A stretch of DNA of 64,000 nt from contig CASFCS010000001.1 of assembly GCA_949293245.1 (NCBI GenBank), forward strand, positions 41,616 through 105,615, written 5' to 3'. How positions within the stretch are numbered: position 1 is the first letter of the stretch; each line of letters begins with the position of its first letter. This stretch comes from an uncultured bacterium (GTDB lineage: Bacteria; Bacillota; Clostridia; Oscillospirales; Oscillospiraceae). The notes under the pieces are model-generated. The model was not told the DNA's origin, ran no database searches, and saw only the letters and a program-made list of their open reading frames with translations. The translations under genes and the position numbers were made by a program. Of the stretch, positions 22,523 to 31,594 are shown in pieces.

Positions 22523-24637
22523 TTATTCCACGTCCCGGTAGTAGAGCCCCCGGGTGGGCCGCTGGGGGGTCCAGTCCCCCCGGCCGGGGCGGGCATACCG
22601 CTCCGCCGCCGCCGCACAGGCGGCGGCGTCCTCCGTGGTGAACAGCAGCCGGGCGAAGGCCCCGCCGCAGCGCAGGTAGTCCTCCGGCCTGTCCGCCAGG
22701 AAGAGCACATCCCCGTTGAAGATCTCGCTGCGGCACCCCGGCGCCCGGAGCACCGGGAACCGGGCCCCCCGGCGGTCCACCAGCTCCACCCCTTTGGAGC
22801 AGGGCCCCCGGTCTCTCCGGCAGCCCTCCCGCACGGCGTGGATGCAGTTCTCGGTAATCATCAGGGGCAGACGGCCGTAGACGATGACCTCGGTGGGCAG
22901 CACCTTGTTGAGGTCCCGGATCTGGGCCAGGCGCAGCTCGAAGGAGGCGGTAGCCGACTCCAGCCCCAGCCGCCTGAGCTCGGCGAGGGTGCAGGAGTTG
23001 AACACCTCCAGCCCGAAGTCCCCCCGCAGGCGGAACCCCGCCTCCCGGGCCGGGGCCAGCAGCCCCAGGTTGCCCACCAGTGCCTGGTCCACCCCCGCCT
23101 GCCGCACGCAGCCCAGCTGGGCAGCCAGCTCGGGCCGCTCCCCCTCCCGGGCAATCCGGGGGAGAACGGCGGCCAGGGGCACCCCGGCCTCTACCAATGC
23201 CCGGGTGTCCGCCGGACGGGCGGCGAGCTCCTCCAGGGGCAGGTCCACCCGGGCGGGAGAGAAGTCCATCAGCCGGCGGGACCACTGGTCCCACCGGCGC
23301 AGGGAGAACACCAGCGCCGGCGCCTCCCCGCCGCCCCGCCCCCTGGTGGGGTAGGACACGGGGCGGTACTCCACCGCCGGCAGGGCGGTGCGCAGGGCGG
23401 TCAGCTCCTCCAGGGCCTCCCGCCGCAGGGCGTTGAGGGCCGCCCGGGGCACGCTGAGCCCCGGGGCCACCCGGGCGTCCACCCCGTCGCACCGGAAGGG
23501 GGTGCCCCCGGTCTTGGCCATCTGCTCCTCCACCTCCCCGGCGGTGAGGGGCCGGGTGCGGGCGGCCTCGGGCACGGGGCCCATGACCTCCGCCCGGTGT
23601 GTCCCGTCGGACACCGTCCCCGCCAGGGGGACCCCCGGGGCCGCCTCCACGGTGAAGGTCACCCCCACCCGGGGGGTCTCCTTCTGGCAGGCCGCCCTGG
23701 CCTGGGCAAAGAGGGCCTGGGGGGGCTGGGTGTCCTGGCGGACGCCGAACATGTCCCTCCCGGGCCTGTCCTCATAATATCCGCTGGTAAAGCCCTGGCG
23801 GGAAAAGGCCTGGCGCAGCTGCTCCATCTCCTCCGCCGTGGGGTCCCGCCCCTCCCGCAGGGCGGCGGCGTACACCCGGGTCACCACCCAGACGTACTCC
23901 GGCCGCTTCATGCGCCCCTCGATCTTGGCGCAGGCCACCCCCATGTCCGCCAGCTCCCGCAAGTGGGCCGCCAGGGACATATCCTTCAGGGAGAGGGGGT
24001 AGCCCTCCTTCTTTTCTCCCCAGCCGTAGGGCAGGCGGCAGGGCTGGGCGCACAGTCCCCGGTTGCCGCTGCGCCCCCCGATCACCGAGGAGAAAAAGCA
24101 CTGCCCTGAGTAGCACATGCACAGGGCCCCGTGGACAAAGACCTCGATCTCGATGGGGGAGTGGGCGCAGATGTGGGCGATGTCGTCCCGGGAGAGCTCC
24201 CGGGAGAGGACCGCCCGGGTCATCCCCAGGTCGGCGGCCATGCGCACCCCCTCCAGGTCGTGGAGGGTCATCTGGGTGGAGGCGTGGAGGGCCGTCCCCG
24301 GCAGGGCGGCGCGCAGCAGCCCGGCCACCCCCAGGTCCTGGACCAGAATGGCGTCCACCCCCAGCTCCGCCCCCCGGCGGGCGGTGTCCACCGCCCCTCT
24401 CAGCTCCCGGTCGGACACCAAGGTGTTCAGGGTGAGGTATACCTTTACCCCCCGCAAATGGCAATAAGAAACCGCCGCCGCAAGCTCCTCCTCGGAAAAG
24501 TTTTTGGCATTGCGGCGGGCGTTGAAGGCCCCATATCCCAGATAGACCGCGTCCGCGCCGGCCTGGACGCCGGCGCGGAGGGCCTCCGGGCTGCCGGCGG
24601 GGGCCAGCAGCTCCAGAGGGGCGGAACGGGGATTCAC
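22523..24637 (-). CDS. U32 family peptidase / RlhA-like Fe-S protein
   Basis: 704 aa, GTG start overlapping the zapA stop. N-terminal U32 TIM barrel (LLAPAGSPEALRAGVQAGADAVYLG), Cys cluster CMCYSGQC ... CAQPC that holds an iron-sulfur cluster, then a DUF3656-like region and a second barrel-like half. Relatives include RlhA, which hydroxylates a 23S rRNA cytidine, and the YhbU/YhbV pair; older annotation calls them collagenase-like proteases. rRNA modification is the more likely role, not shown here. Confidence 0.85.
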   Translation of the reverse strand: MNPRSAPLELLAPAGSPEALRAGVQAGADAVYLGYGAFNARRNAKNFSEEELAAAVSYCHLRGVKVYLTLNTLVSDRELRGAVDTARRGAELGVDAILVQDLGVAGLLRAALPGTALHASTQMTLHDLEGVRMAADLGMTRAVLSRELSRDDIAHICAHSPIEIEVFVHGALCMCYSGQCFFSSVIGGRSGNRGLCAQPCRLPYGWGEKKEGYPLSLKDMSLAAHLRELADMGVACAKIEGRMKRPEYVWVVTRVYAAALREGRDPTAEEMEQLRQAFSRQGFTSGYYEDRPGRDMFGVRQDTQPPQALFAQARAACQKETPRVGVTFTVEAAPGVPLAGTVSDGTHRAEVMGPVPEAARTRPLTAGEVEEQMAKTGGTPFRCDGVDARVAPGLSVPRAALNALRREALEELTALRTALPAVEYRPVSYPTRGRGGGEAPALVFSLRRWDQWSRRLMDFSPARVDLPLEELAARPADTRALVEAGVPLAAVLPRIAREGERPELAAQLGCVRQAGVDQALVGNLGLLAPAREAGFRLRGDFGLEVFNSCTLAELRRLGLESATASFELRLAQIRDLNKVLPTEVIVYGRLPLMITENCIHAVREGCRRDRGPCSKGVELVDRRGARFPVLRAPGCRSEIFNGDVLFLADRPEDYLRCGGAFARLLFTTEDAAACAAAAERYARPGRGDWTPQRPTRGLYYRDVE

Positions 24638-24948
24638 TTTTTGCTCTGGAGCCGGAAGATCTCCCGCTTGGCCTCGGACAGCTCCATCTTCAGCCGGGAG
24701 GACTCGTCCAGGTACTCCTTGAGCTGGCGGCGCAGGTTCTCCGCGGTCTCCACATCCTTAAAATGCTCGTCGGCCAGATTCACCGCCGTCAGGATGGCCC
24801 CGTCCAGCAGGGACATGCTGGGGTCGGTCATGGTCTCCCGCATGCGGGCGTCCACATACTCGGCCACCTTCTGGATGTATCCGTCCTCCTCCGGGGCCAG
24901 AAACGTGTATTGCTGCTCGGCAATGCTCACTGTGACCCGGTTTTTCAT
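24634..24948 (-). CDS. zapA: Cell division protein ZapA
   Basis: 104 aa from ATG 24948, with AGGAGGAA 6 nt upstream. N-terminal ZapA head (KNRVTVSIAEQQYTFLAPEEDGYIQKVAEYVD) and a C-terminal coiled coil (ENLRRQLKEYLDESSRLKMEL). Binds and bundles FtsZ at the division site. First gene of the minus-strand string that leads into the U32 gene. Confidence 0.9.
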   Translation of the reverse strand: MKNRVTVSIAEQQYTFLAPEEDGYIQKVAEYVDARMRETMTDPSMSLLDGAILTAVNLADEHFKDVETAENLRRQLKEYLDESSRLKMELSEAKREIFRLQSKK

Positions 24949-25094
24949 TGGCAATTCCTCCTGATGCAAAACTGTGCCGGCGGCATCCCCAGGGGGAGGG
25001 CTCCCCCGCCGGCGCCGGCCGCGCCCCGCCCTCCGGGCGGCTGCCCCCGGAAAATCCCCCCGGGAGGCCCCTGCGCGGCTGATTCAGCAGACAT

Positions 25095-25123
25095 ATTATA
25101 GCATACCCCACCCAAAATGAAAA
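25095..25123 (-). promoter_or_regulatory. Probable zapA promoter
   Basis: On the minus strand TTTTCA (25123-25118), 17-bp spacer, TATAAT (25100-25095). Located in the 379-bp divergent region 24949-25327, which otherwise holds only GC-rich leader sequence and the dnaD promoter. Confidence 0.5.
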
Positions 25124-25195
25124 ACAAATTTATCGTGAATTCGCCCCTTATTTTTGCATCATTTTCCCCTCCGCCCCCCTTGCGGAAGTTTCCTG

Positions 25196-25224
25196 TTTAC
25201 GAAACAGCCGTTTTCCTGTAAAAT
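25196..25224 (+). promoter_or_regulatory. Probable dnaD promoter
   Basis: TTTACG (25196-25201), 17-bp spacer, TAAAAT (25219-25224), about 100 bp upstream of the dnaD start. Confidence 0.45.
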
Positions 25225-25327
25225 AGAGCTGCACCGGCCCTCCCCGCCGGAAAACCCGGGTAGTTTTCCAGGGCGGCGGGGCCGCTTCCCATCTGACCAT
25301 TTTCACGGCGGAAAGGAGGTCCTGCCC

Positions 25328-26305
25328 ATGTCCGCCGCCCTTTTGCTGCCCGGGGAGATCCTCTCCCTCCCCGCCGAGGCCGCCGACCGGCTCACCGGGG
25401 AGAACAGCGGCGACGCCGCTTTGCTCTACCTGGCTCTCCTGCGGGCCGGCGGGGACGTCCGCCGGGCGGGTCTGGCCCTGAAGTGGACGCCCCCCCGGCT
25501 GGAGGGGGCCCTGGCGTGCCTGACCAGGCTGGGTCTGGCCCGGCAGGAGGCCTGCCCTCCCCTGGCCCCTTCCCCCGCCGCCGACCGGGACGAGCCCCCG
25601 GACTACCTCCGCTCCGACGTGCTGCGGGCCCTGGAGTGCGAGGAGGACTTCCGGGGCCTCTACCAGGCGGTGCAGGTCCGCCTGGGCAAGCCCCTGTCCG
25701 ACAGCGATCTGAAGGCCCTGTACACCATTTACGACTATCTGGCCCTCCCCGCCGACGTGATCTTGATGCTCACCGCCTGGTGCGTGGAGGAGCACGAGCG
25801 CAAATACGGCCCGGGCCGCCGCCCCCGGATGCAGCACATCAAAAAGACCGCCTTCCGCTGGAAGCGGGAGGGGGTGGACACCGCCGGGGCGGCGGAGGCC
25901 TACCTGCTGCGGCAGCAGGGCTTCCGCCGGCGGGAGGCGGCCCTCCTCCCCCTGCTGGGCATCCGGGACCGGCTGCCCCTGGACCGGGAGCGGGAGTACA
26001 TCGACGGCTGGATCGACATGGGCTTTGACGACCAGGCCATCGCCCTGGCCTACGAGCGCACCATTTTGAAAAAGCAGTCCCTCAACTGGGCCTACATGAA
26101 CTCCATCCTGAAAAGCTGGCACAGCAAGGGGCTCCACACCCCGGAGGCCATTTCCGCCGGGGACCGGCCCCAGGGGGACCGCCCTGCCGGGCAAAGCCCG
26201 GTCCAGCCCCAGAACCGCCACAAGAACGACGGGCGGCTGGAGCAGGAGCTGGCCTGGATGGACCGCTTCCTGGCCCAATCGGACCAGTCCGACCAAACGA
26301 GGTGA
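25328..26305 (+). CDS. dnaD: DnaD-domain replication protein
   Basis: 325 aa from ATG 25328, preceded by AAAGGAGGT. N-terminal winged-helix-like region (DAALLYLALLRAGGDVRRAGLALKW), a linker, and two DnaD_DnaB C-terminal helical repeats with YTIYDYLALPADVILMLTAW and YIDGWIDMGFDDQAIALAYERT, including the family's YxxxIxxxW-like end (LNWAYMNSILKSW). Helps load the replicative helicase during initiation or restart. The following gene is the DnaC-type loader, 6 nt away. Confidence 0.85.
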   Translation: MSAALLLPGEILSLPAEAADRLTGENSGDAALLYLALLRAGGDVRRAGLALKWTPPRLEGALACLTRLGLARQEACPPLAPSPAADRDEPPDYLRSDVLRALECEEDFRGLYQAVQVRLGKPLSDSDLKALYTIYDYLALPADVILMLTAWCVEEHERKYGPGRRPRMQHIKKTAFRWKREGVDTAGAAEAYLLRQQGFRRREAALLPLLGIRDRLPLDREREYIDGWIDMGFDDQAIALAYERTILKKQSLNWAYMNSILKSWHSKGLHTPEAISAGDRPQGDRPAGQSPVQPQNRHKNDGRLEQELAWMDRFLAQSDQSDQTR

Positions 26306-26311
26306 TACGCC

Positions 26312-27310
26312 ATGTCCTACGAACCCCACATCGTCCGCCGGGCCACCGCCCGGCTCGCCGCCGCCCGGGAGGGGCGGGAGCGGCGGCAGGAGGCCCTCCA
26401 GGCCGGCCTGTACCAGAGCCACCCCCGGCTGCGGGAGCTGGACCGGGCCCTCCGGGGCACCATGGCCGACCTGGCGGAGGTGGCCCTGTCGGGGGACCCC
26501 CACCCCGAGGGGCGCATTCAGGCCATCCGGGAGCGCAACCTGGCCCTCCAGGAGGAGCGGCGGCAGCTGCTGGCCACCCTGAACCTCTCCCCCGACGCCC
26601 TGGACGGCTCTCCCGCCTGTCCCCGCTGCCGGGACACCGGGTGGGTGGGCCACACCATGTGTACCTGCCTGAAGGAGCTGTGCGCCCAGGAGCAGGCCAA
26701 AGACCTGTCCGCCCTGCTGGACCTGGGGGACCAGCGCTTTGAGAATTTCCGCCTGGACTACTACTCCTCCCGCCCCTGGAAGGAGGGCAAGCCCTCCCCC
26801 CGGCAGGTGATGGAGCGGGTGGAGAAGCTCTGCCGCCGGTACGCCCAGGAGTTCGGCGCCCTGGACCTGCGCAACCTCTTTTTCAGCGGGGGCACCGGCC
26901 TGGGCAAGACCTTCCTGTCCGCCTGCATCGCCCGGGTGGTGACTGAGTCGGGCCACTCGGTGGTGTACGACAGCGCGTGCAGCGTGTTTTCCGCCTTTGA
27001 GGACCGGAAGTTCAACCGGGACCCCCAGGCCCGGGACGACACCCGGCGCTACCTCAACTGCGAGCTACTGATCCTGGACGACCTGGGCAGCGAGATGACC
27101 ACCCCCCTGGTCCAGGCCGCCTTGTACGAGGTGGTGAACACCCGCCTGGTGGCCAGGCGGCACACCGTCATCTCCTCCAACCTGAGCCTGCCGGAGATCG
27201 CCCTGCGCTACTCCCCCCAGGTGGCCTCCCGGCTGGAGGGGGAGTACCGGGTCCTCTCCTTTATCGGGGAGGATATCCGCCCCAAAAAGGCGGCCATGGA
27301 GCTGATGTAA
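26312..27310 (+). CDS. DnaC/DnaI-type helicase loader ATPase
   Basis: 332 aa. N-terminal coiled-coil helicase-binding part, a Cys cluster CPRCRDTGWV ... CTC (zinc), and a C-terminal AAA+ domain: Walker A GGTGLGKT, Walker B LLILDDLGSE, sensor SSNLSLPE and Arg finger near SRLEGEYR. Loads the DnaB/DnaC-type helicase. Pairing with dnaD is typical of Firmicutes. Confidence 0.9.
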   Translation: MSYEPHIVRRATARLAAAREGRERRQEALQAGLYQSHPRLRELDRALRGTMADLAEVALSGDPHPEGRIQAIRERNLALQEERRQLLATLNLSPDALDGSPACPRCRDTGWVGHTMCTCLKELCAQEQAKDLSALLDLGDQRFENFRLDYYSSRPWKEGKPSPRQVMERVEKLCRRYAQEFGALDLRNLFFSGGTGLGKTFLSACIARVVTESGHSVVYDSACSVFSAFEDRKFNRDPQARDDTRRYLNCELLILDDLGSEMTTPLVQAALYEVVNTRLVARRHTVISSNLSLPEIALRYSPQVASRLEGEYRVLSFIGEDIRPKKAAMELM

Positions 27311-27329
27311 CCCTTGTATCCCAACGTCT

Positions 27330-27361
27330 CCCCCTGCCCTCGGGCAGGGGGAACTTTTTTT
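27330..27361 (+). terminator. Terminator of dnaD-dnaC
   Basis: Stem CCCCCTGCCC / GGGCAGGGGG and seven T. Confidence 0.85.
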
Positions 27362-27372
27362 GCCCCTCCCCC

Positions 27373-27422
27373 TTGACAAGGGGCTTCGTTTGTTATATGG
27401 TTAATTACACAAGTAATGAACC
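27373..27422 (+). promoter_or_regulatory. Promoter and operator of the GntR/ABC operon
   Basis: TTGACA (27373-27378), 17-bp spacer, TATGGT (27396-27401). Overlapping it is a dyad GGTTAATTAC-acaa-GTAATGAACC (27399-27422), 10-bp arms with one mismatch. Its place over the -10 and start site suits autorepression by the YtrA-type GntR protein encoded next. Confidence 0.65.
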
Positions 27423-27443
27423 AACGAACAAGGGAGGGATACC

Positions 27444-27809
27444 GTGAACGAGCAGCTCAGCGACCGGACGTCCATCTACCTTCAAATCAGCGAGATGATC
27501 GAGACCGACATCCTCCGGGGGGTCCTTCTGGAGGAGGAGCAGGTGCCCAGCACCAACGAGCTGGCCCGGCTGTACACCATCAACCCCGCCACGGCGGGAA
27601 AGGGGGTCAATCTGTTGGTAGACCAGGGCATTTTGTATAAGAAGCGGGGCATCGGCATGTTCGTGGCCGCGGGCGCCCGGGAGAAGATCCTCCGCAAGCG
27701 CCGCCAGGCCTTTGTCACCACCCACATCGCCCCCCTCCTGGCGGAGGCCAGGAGTCTGGGCATCACCCGGGCCGAGCTCATCGGCATGATTAAGGAGGAA
27801 CAGTCATGA
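27444..27809 (+). CDS. YtrA-subfamily GntR regulator
   Basis: 121 aa, GTG start with GGGAGG 6 nt upstream. N-terminal winged HTH (IYLQISEMIETDILRGVLLEEEQVPSTNELARLYTINPATAGKGVNLLVDQGILYKKRGIGMFV). Only about 40 residues follow, too short for a ligand domain, as in YtrA. Such regulators repress an ABC operon and respond to cell-wall-active antibiotics in Bacillus; the inducer here is unknown. ATGA overlap with the ATPase gene. Confidence 0.88.
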   Translation: MNEQLSDRTSIYLQISEMIETDILRGVLLEEEQVPSTNELARLYTINPATAGKGVNLLVDQGILYKKRGIGMFVAAGAREKILRKRRQAFVTTHIAPLLAEARSLGITRAELIGMIKEEQS

Positions 27810-28678
27810 AACTCACCTGTCAGGATATTGTCAAGACCTACGGCGGGAAAAACGCCCTGGACGGGGTGTCCCTCACCCTGGAGTCGGGGAAGATCTACGG
27901 CCTCATCGGCCGCAACGGGGCGGGCAAGACCACTCTGCTGTCCATTCTCACCGCCCAGAACCCCGCCACGGCGGGGTCGGTCACCCTGGACGGGGCGCCG
28001 GTGTGGGAAAACCGGCAGGCCCTGGACCAGCTGTGCTTCAGCCGGGAGCTGAACATCAACGCCGAGAGCGGCCTGGCCTCCATGAAGGTGAAGGACTATC
28101 TCCGCCTGGCCTCGGTGTACTACCCCCACTGGGACAGGGCTCTGGAGGAGCGGCTGGTGGCCCTTTTTGACCTGCCGGTGAAGAAAAAACTCCAGAAGCT
28201 CTCCAAGGGAATGCTCTCCATGGTGACCATCGTGGTGGCCATGGCCAGCAAGGCCCCCTTCACCTTCCTGGACGAGCCGGTGGCGGGGCTGGACGTGGTG
28301 GCCCGGGAGCAGTTTTACCAGCTGCTGCTGGAGGAATACGGCCAGAGCGGCCGGACCTTCCTCATCTCCACCCACATCATCGAGGAGGCCGCCGGGGTGC
28401 TGGAGGAGGTCATCATCCTCCACGACGGGAAGGTCCTCACCGTGGCGGACACCCAGGAGCTGGTGGACAGCGCCCGGTACGTCACGGGCCTGGCGGAGGA
28501 GGTGGACGCCGCCACCGCCGGGCTGGAGGTGCACCACGCCGCCCGCACCGGCCGGAGCAAGTCCGCCGCCGTCTTCCTCAAGCCGGGGCAGGACCTCGCC
28601 CCCGGCCACGACGTGACGGTGCAGCCCATGAACCTCCAGAAGATCTTCGTGGCCTTGTGCAGCGGGGAGGGGGAGTAA
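27806..28678 (+). CDS. ABC transporter ATP-binding protein (YtrB-like)
   Basis: 290 aa. Walker A GRNGAGKTT near residue 37, signature LSKGM (degenerate form of LSGGQ, common in this family), Walker B FTFLDEPVAGLD, H-loop ISTHI. The C-terminal 80 residues form an accessory domain. Drives the two membrane proteins encoded downstream. Likely exporter or envelope-stress transporter. Confidence 0.9.
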   Translation: MKLTCQDIVKTYGGKNALDGVSLTLESGKIYGLIGRNGAGKTTLLSILTAQNPATAGSVTLDGAPVWENRQALDQLCFSRELNINAESGLASMKVKDYLRLASVYYPHWDRALEERLVALFDLPVKKKLQKLSKGMLSMVTIVVAMASKAPFTFLDEPVAGLDVVAREQFYQLLLEEYGQSGRTFLISTHIIEEAAGVLEEVIILHDGKVLTVADTQELVDSARYVTGLAEEVDAATAGLEVHHAARTGRSKSAAVFLKPGQDLAPGHDVTVQPMNLQKIFVALCSGEGE

Positions 28679-28679
28679 C

Positions 28680-29333
28680 ATGGTCCGCGGTATCCGGTTC
28701 TGGGGGCGCTACACCCTGGAGACCCTGGCGGGGGGCCTGATTGTGGCCCTGGCGCTGCTGGTGCTCAGCGGCGTGGGGGCGGGGGCGGGCAGCCTTCCTC
28801 TCATCCTGGCGGGCCTGCCCTACTACATGGCCATGGGCTCCGCTTTGTCCATCCTGATGGTGTGCTACTCCACCCATCTTCTCTACATCCCCCTGGTGCT
28901 CTCCATGGGCAGCACCCGGCGGGAGGCCTTCGCGGGCTTTCTCCTCTTCCGGGTGGGGGCGGTGGTCCTCCCCCTGCTTCTCTCCCTGGTGCTGTGGCTG
29001 CTGCTGCCCGGCCAGGCGGCTCAGGTGGGGCTGAGCCAGCTGCCCGCCGTGGCCCTGCCCCTGCTGTTCGCCGCCACCCTGGGCAGCCTGATGGGCCTGG
29101 CCTACCGGCGGCTGAAAATGCTGGGCATCGTCCTCATCATGCTCCTGGCGGCGGCGGTGGGGGCGGGAACCTCCCTGGTGTTTCTGGGGGAGGTGACGGC
29201 GGACACCTTCTCCGCCCTCTTCTCCGCTGTGGACGCCGCCCTGGTCCCCTCCCTGGCGGTGTGGGCGGTGCTGGCGGCGGCGGATTTGCTCACGCTTCAC
29301 TTCTCCCTGCGGCGCAGGGAGGTCCGGCTGTGA
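28680..29333 (+). CDS. ABC transporter membrane protein 1
   Basis: 217 aa with six hydrophobic helices, 1 nt after the ATPase stop. No soluble domain. A charged loop STRREAFAGFLLF between helices 2 and 3 probably contacts the ATPase (the same motif, QTRRSFLLWDTALR, occurs in the next protein). Forms the channel of the YtrB-type transporter. Confidence 0.8.
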   Translation: MVRGIRFWGRYTLETLAGGLIVALALLVLSGVGAGAGSLPLILAGLPYYMAMGSALSILMVCYSTHLLYIPLVLSMGSTRREAFAGFLLFRVGAVVLPLLLSLVLWLLLPGQAAQVGLSQLPAVALPLLFAATLGSLMGLAYRRLKMLGIVLIMLLAAAVGAGTSLVFLGEVTADTFSALFSAVDAALVPSLAVWAVLAAADLLTLHFSLRRREVRL

Positions 29334-29347
29334 AAGGAGGGCTCCTG

Positions 29348-30085
29348 ATGTCACAGATGCAAAAGATCCTGAAGCTCAACCGGTGGGACTTCCCCTATTT
29401 GGTGGGGTGTACCCTGACAGGCTGGGTGCTGGGGGTGACCATTGTGCTGGTGATCATGGCCATCTCCTGGGAGCCGGGGGACGGGTACGCCGCCTTCGGC
29501 GTGATCTTTGCCCTCATCGGCGCTTTCGTGGGCATCCTCACCCCCGGCGGACAGTTCGGGGCCACATCCTTCTCCCTGGCGGTGTCCATGGGCCAGACCC
29601 GGCGGAGCTTTCTGCTGTGGGACACGGCCCTGCGCCTGGCGGAGTGCCTGGGGGCGGCGGCACTGCTGGCGGTGCTGTGGGCGGTGGAGGAGCGAATCTA
29701 CGTCCTTCTCTACCCCGGGGAGCACAACGCCCTGGGCCCCTCCTCCTCCCTCCTGGTGACCCCGGCGGTTTTGCTGGTGCTGCTGGGCACGGCGGCGGGG
29801 CTGCTGGTGTGCCACCTGATCCTCACCGCTCTGATGGTGGCCCTGGGCCGAAAGGGATATGTGGCGTTCTTCACTCCCTTCTGGCTGTCCTCCCTGGTGA
29901 TCTCCCCCTCTCTCAACGCCGTGGAGCAGGGGGAGTCCTCCCTGCTGGCCTGGATCGGCCGGGGCATTCTGGCTCTGGCGGGCTTTCTCGTCACCCCGGC
30001 GGGGCTGGCTCTGCTGGTCCTGGCGGCGGCGGCCATCACGGCGGTGTGCCTGCGCTACCTGCTGCGGGCCCCGGTGCGGCTGTGA
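29348..30085 (+). CDS. ABC transporter membrane protein 2
   Basis: 245 aa from ATG 29348, with GGAGGG upstream. Six hydrophobic helices. SMGQTRRSFLLWD matches the SMGSTRREAFAGF loop of the preceding protein, showing that the two are paralogous channel halves. Last gene of the operon. Confidence 0.8.
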   Translation: MSQMQKILKLNRWDFPYLVGCTLTGWVLGVTIVLVIMAISWEPGDGYAAFGVIFALIGAFVGILTPGGQFGATSFSLAVSMGQTRRSFLLWDTALRLAECLGAAALLAVLWAVEERIYVLLYPGEHNALGPSSSLLVTPAVLLVLLGTAAGLLVCHLILTALMVALGRKGYVAFFTPFWLSSLVISPSLNAVEQGESSLLAWIGRGILALAGFLVTPAGLALLVLAAAAITAVCLRYLLRAPVRL

Positions 30086-30089
30086 CCGT

Positions 30090-30118
30090 TGGCTTCAAAA
30101 AATGCAGCATTTTTTGAG
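30090..30118. repeat. Small A/T hairpin repeat (copy 1)
   Basis: TTCAAAAAATGC-a-GCATTTTTTGAGG. A closely similar element occurs at 35068-35097. Confidence 0.55.
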
Positions 30119-30150
30119 GGGCGTGGACTGGTTTGGTCTGACAGAGCAAG

Positions 30151-30193
30151 AGGGCCCTCCCGGCAAAGCCGGGAGGGCCCTCTTTGGTTTTTG
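30151..30193. terminator. Bidirectional terminator, ABC operon / ALDH
   Basis: Perfect 14-bp stem AGGGCCCTCCCGGC / GCCGGGAGGGCCCT with loop AAA, then a T-rich stretch. Between convergent genes. Confidence 0.85.
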
Positions 30194-31558
30194 TTACTTC
30201 AGAAACCGCCGCAACAGCTTCATCTTCCCCGGGGTATAGGGGTGGTAGCGCAGGGACACATCGGGGTGGAGGCCCCGGCGGAGCACCCCCTTGTAGTGGC
30301 TGAAGGTGTCAAAGGTGGCCTTCCCGTGGTAGCTGCCCATGCCGCTCTCCCCCACCCCGCCGAAGGGCAGGCCGGGGCAGGCCAGGTGGATCACCGTGTC
30401 GTTGACGCACCCCCCGCCGAAGGGCACCCGGGAGAGTACCTGCTTTTCCGCCCGGCGGTCCCGGGTGAAGAGGTAGAGAGCCAGGGGCTTGGGCCGCTGC
30501 CGGACAAAGTCTATGGCCTCCTCCAGGCGCTCAAACTCCAGCATGGGCAGAATGGGGCCGAAGATCTCCTCCCCCATCACCGGGGCCTGGGGGGACACGG
30601 CATCCAGCAGGGTGGGGGCAATGCGCCCCTCCCGGGCCTGGCCGCCGAAGCGGACCTTCTCCCCCTCCAAAAGGCCCAGCAGCCGGTTGTAGTGCTTCTC
30701 ATTGATGATCCTGGGGTAGTCCGGGTTTTCCAGGGGGTCGGGGCCGAAGAACTCCTCCACCGCTTTTTCCAGGGCCGCCGCCAGGGGCTCCTTCACTGCC
30801 TTGTGCACCAGCAGGTAGTCCGGGGCCACGCAGGTCTGGCCGGCGTTGAGGAACTTGCCGAAGGCGATGCGCCTGGCCGCCAGGGGGATGTGGGCGGTGG
30901 AGTCCACGATGCAGGGACTCTTGCCCCCCAGCTCCAGGGTGACGGGGGTCAGGTTCCGGGCCGCCTTGGCCATCACCTCCCGGCCCACCGACGGGCTGCC
31001 GGTGAAGAAGATATAGTCAAACTTCTCCTCCAGCAGCGCCTGGTTCTCCTGCCGTCCCCCGGTGACCACCGTCACATGGCGCCGGTCAAAGACCTCCCCC
31101 ACCAGCCGGGCGAGCACCTCCGCCGTGGCGGGGGCGTAGGCCGAGGGCTTGAGCACCACGCAGTTTCCCGCCGCAACCGCCCCGATCAGGGGCTGGAGGG
31201 ACAGGAGGAAGGGGTAGTTCCAGGGGGACATGATGAGGGCCACGCCGTAGGGCTCGGGCAGCACCGTCCCCTCCGCCGGAAACTGGCTCAGGGGGGCCCC
31301 CACCCGCCGGGGGCGGGTCCACCGGTTCAGGTGGGCCAGGGCGTGGCGCAGCTCGTGGAGCACCATGCTCACCTCGGACATGTAGCTCTCCATGGGGGCC
31401 TTGTTCAAATCCTTCCGCAGGGCGTCGAAAATGGCCCCCTCCTCCCGCCGGATGGCGTTGCGCAGCCCCTCCAGGGCCTGCCGGCGGACCTTCCCCTCCA
31501 GGGTGTGTCCCTGGGCAAACCACTGCCGCTGCTCTGCGGCCATGCGGGCAATGTCCAT
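30194..31558 (-). CDS. NAD(P)-dependent aldehyde dehydrogenase
   Basis: 454 aa, of the short class 3-like group. SPWNYPF and KPSAYAPATAE (cofactor binding), FTGSPSVGREV, catalytic Glu in LELGGKSP and catalytic Cys in NAGQTCVAPDY; C-terminal PFGGVGESGMGSYHGKATFDTFSHYK is characteristic of class 3/AlkH-like enzymes. Oxidises aldehydes to acids. Stands alone; substrate unknown. Confidence 0.92.
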   Translation of the reverse strand: MDIARMAAEQRQWFAQGHTLEGKVRRQALEGLRNAIRREEGAIFDALRKDLNKAPMESYMSEVSMVLHELRHALAHLNRWTRPRRVGAPLSQFPAEGTVLPEPYGVALIMSPWNYPFLLSLQPLIGAVAAGNCVVLKPSAYAPATAEVLARLVGEVFDRRHVTVVTGGRQENQALLEEKFDYIFFTGSPSVGREVMAKAARNLTPVTLELGGKSPCIVDSTAHIPLAARRIAFGKFLNAGQTCVAPDYLLVHKAVKEPLAAALEKAVEEFFGPDPLENPDYPRIINEKHYNRLLGLLEGEKVRFGGQAREGRIAPTLLDAVSPQAPVMGEEIFGPILPMLEFERLEEAIDFVRQRPKPLALYLFTRDRRAEKQVLSRVPFGGGCVNDTVIHLACPGLPFGGVGESGMGSYHGKATFDTFSHYKGVLRRGLHPDVSLRYHPYTPGKMKLLRRFLK

Positions 31559-31594
31559 TTGTCCCCTCCTTGCATGAGTAAACTTATATTAAAA

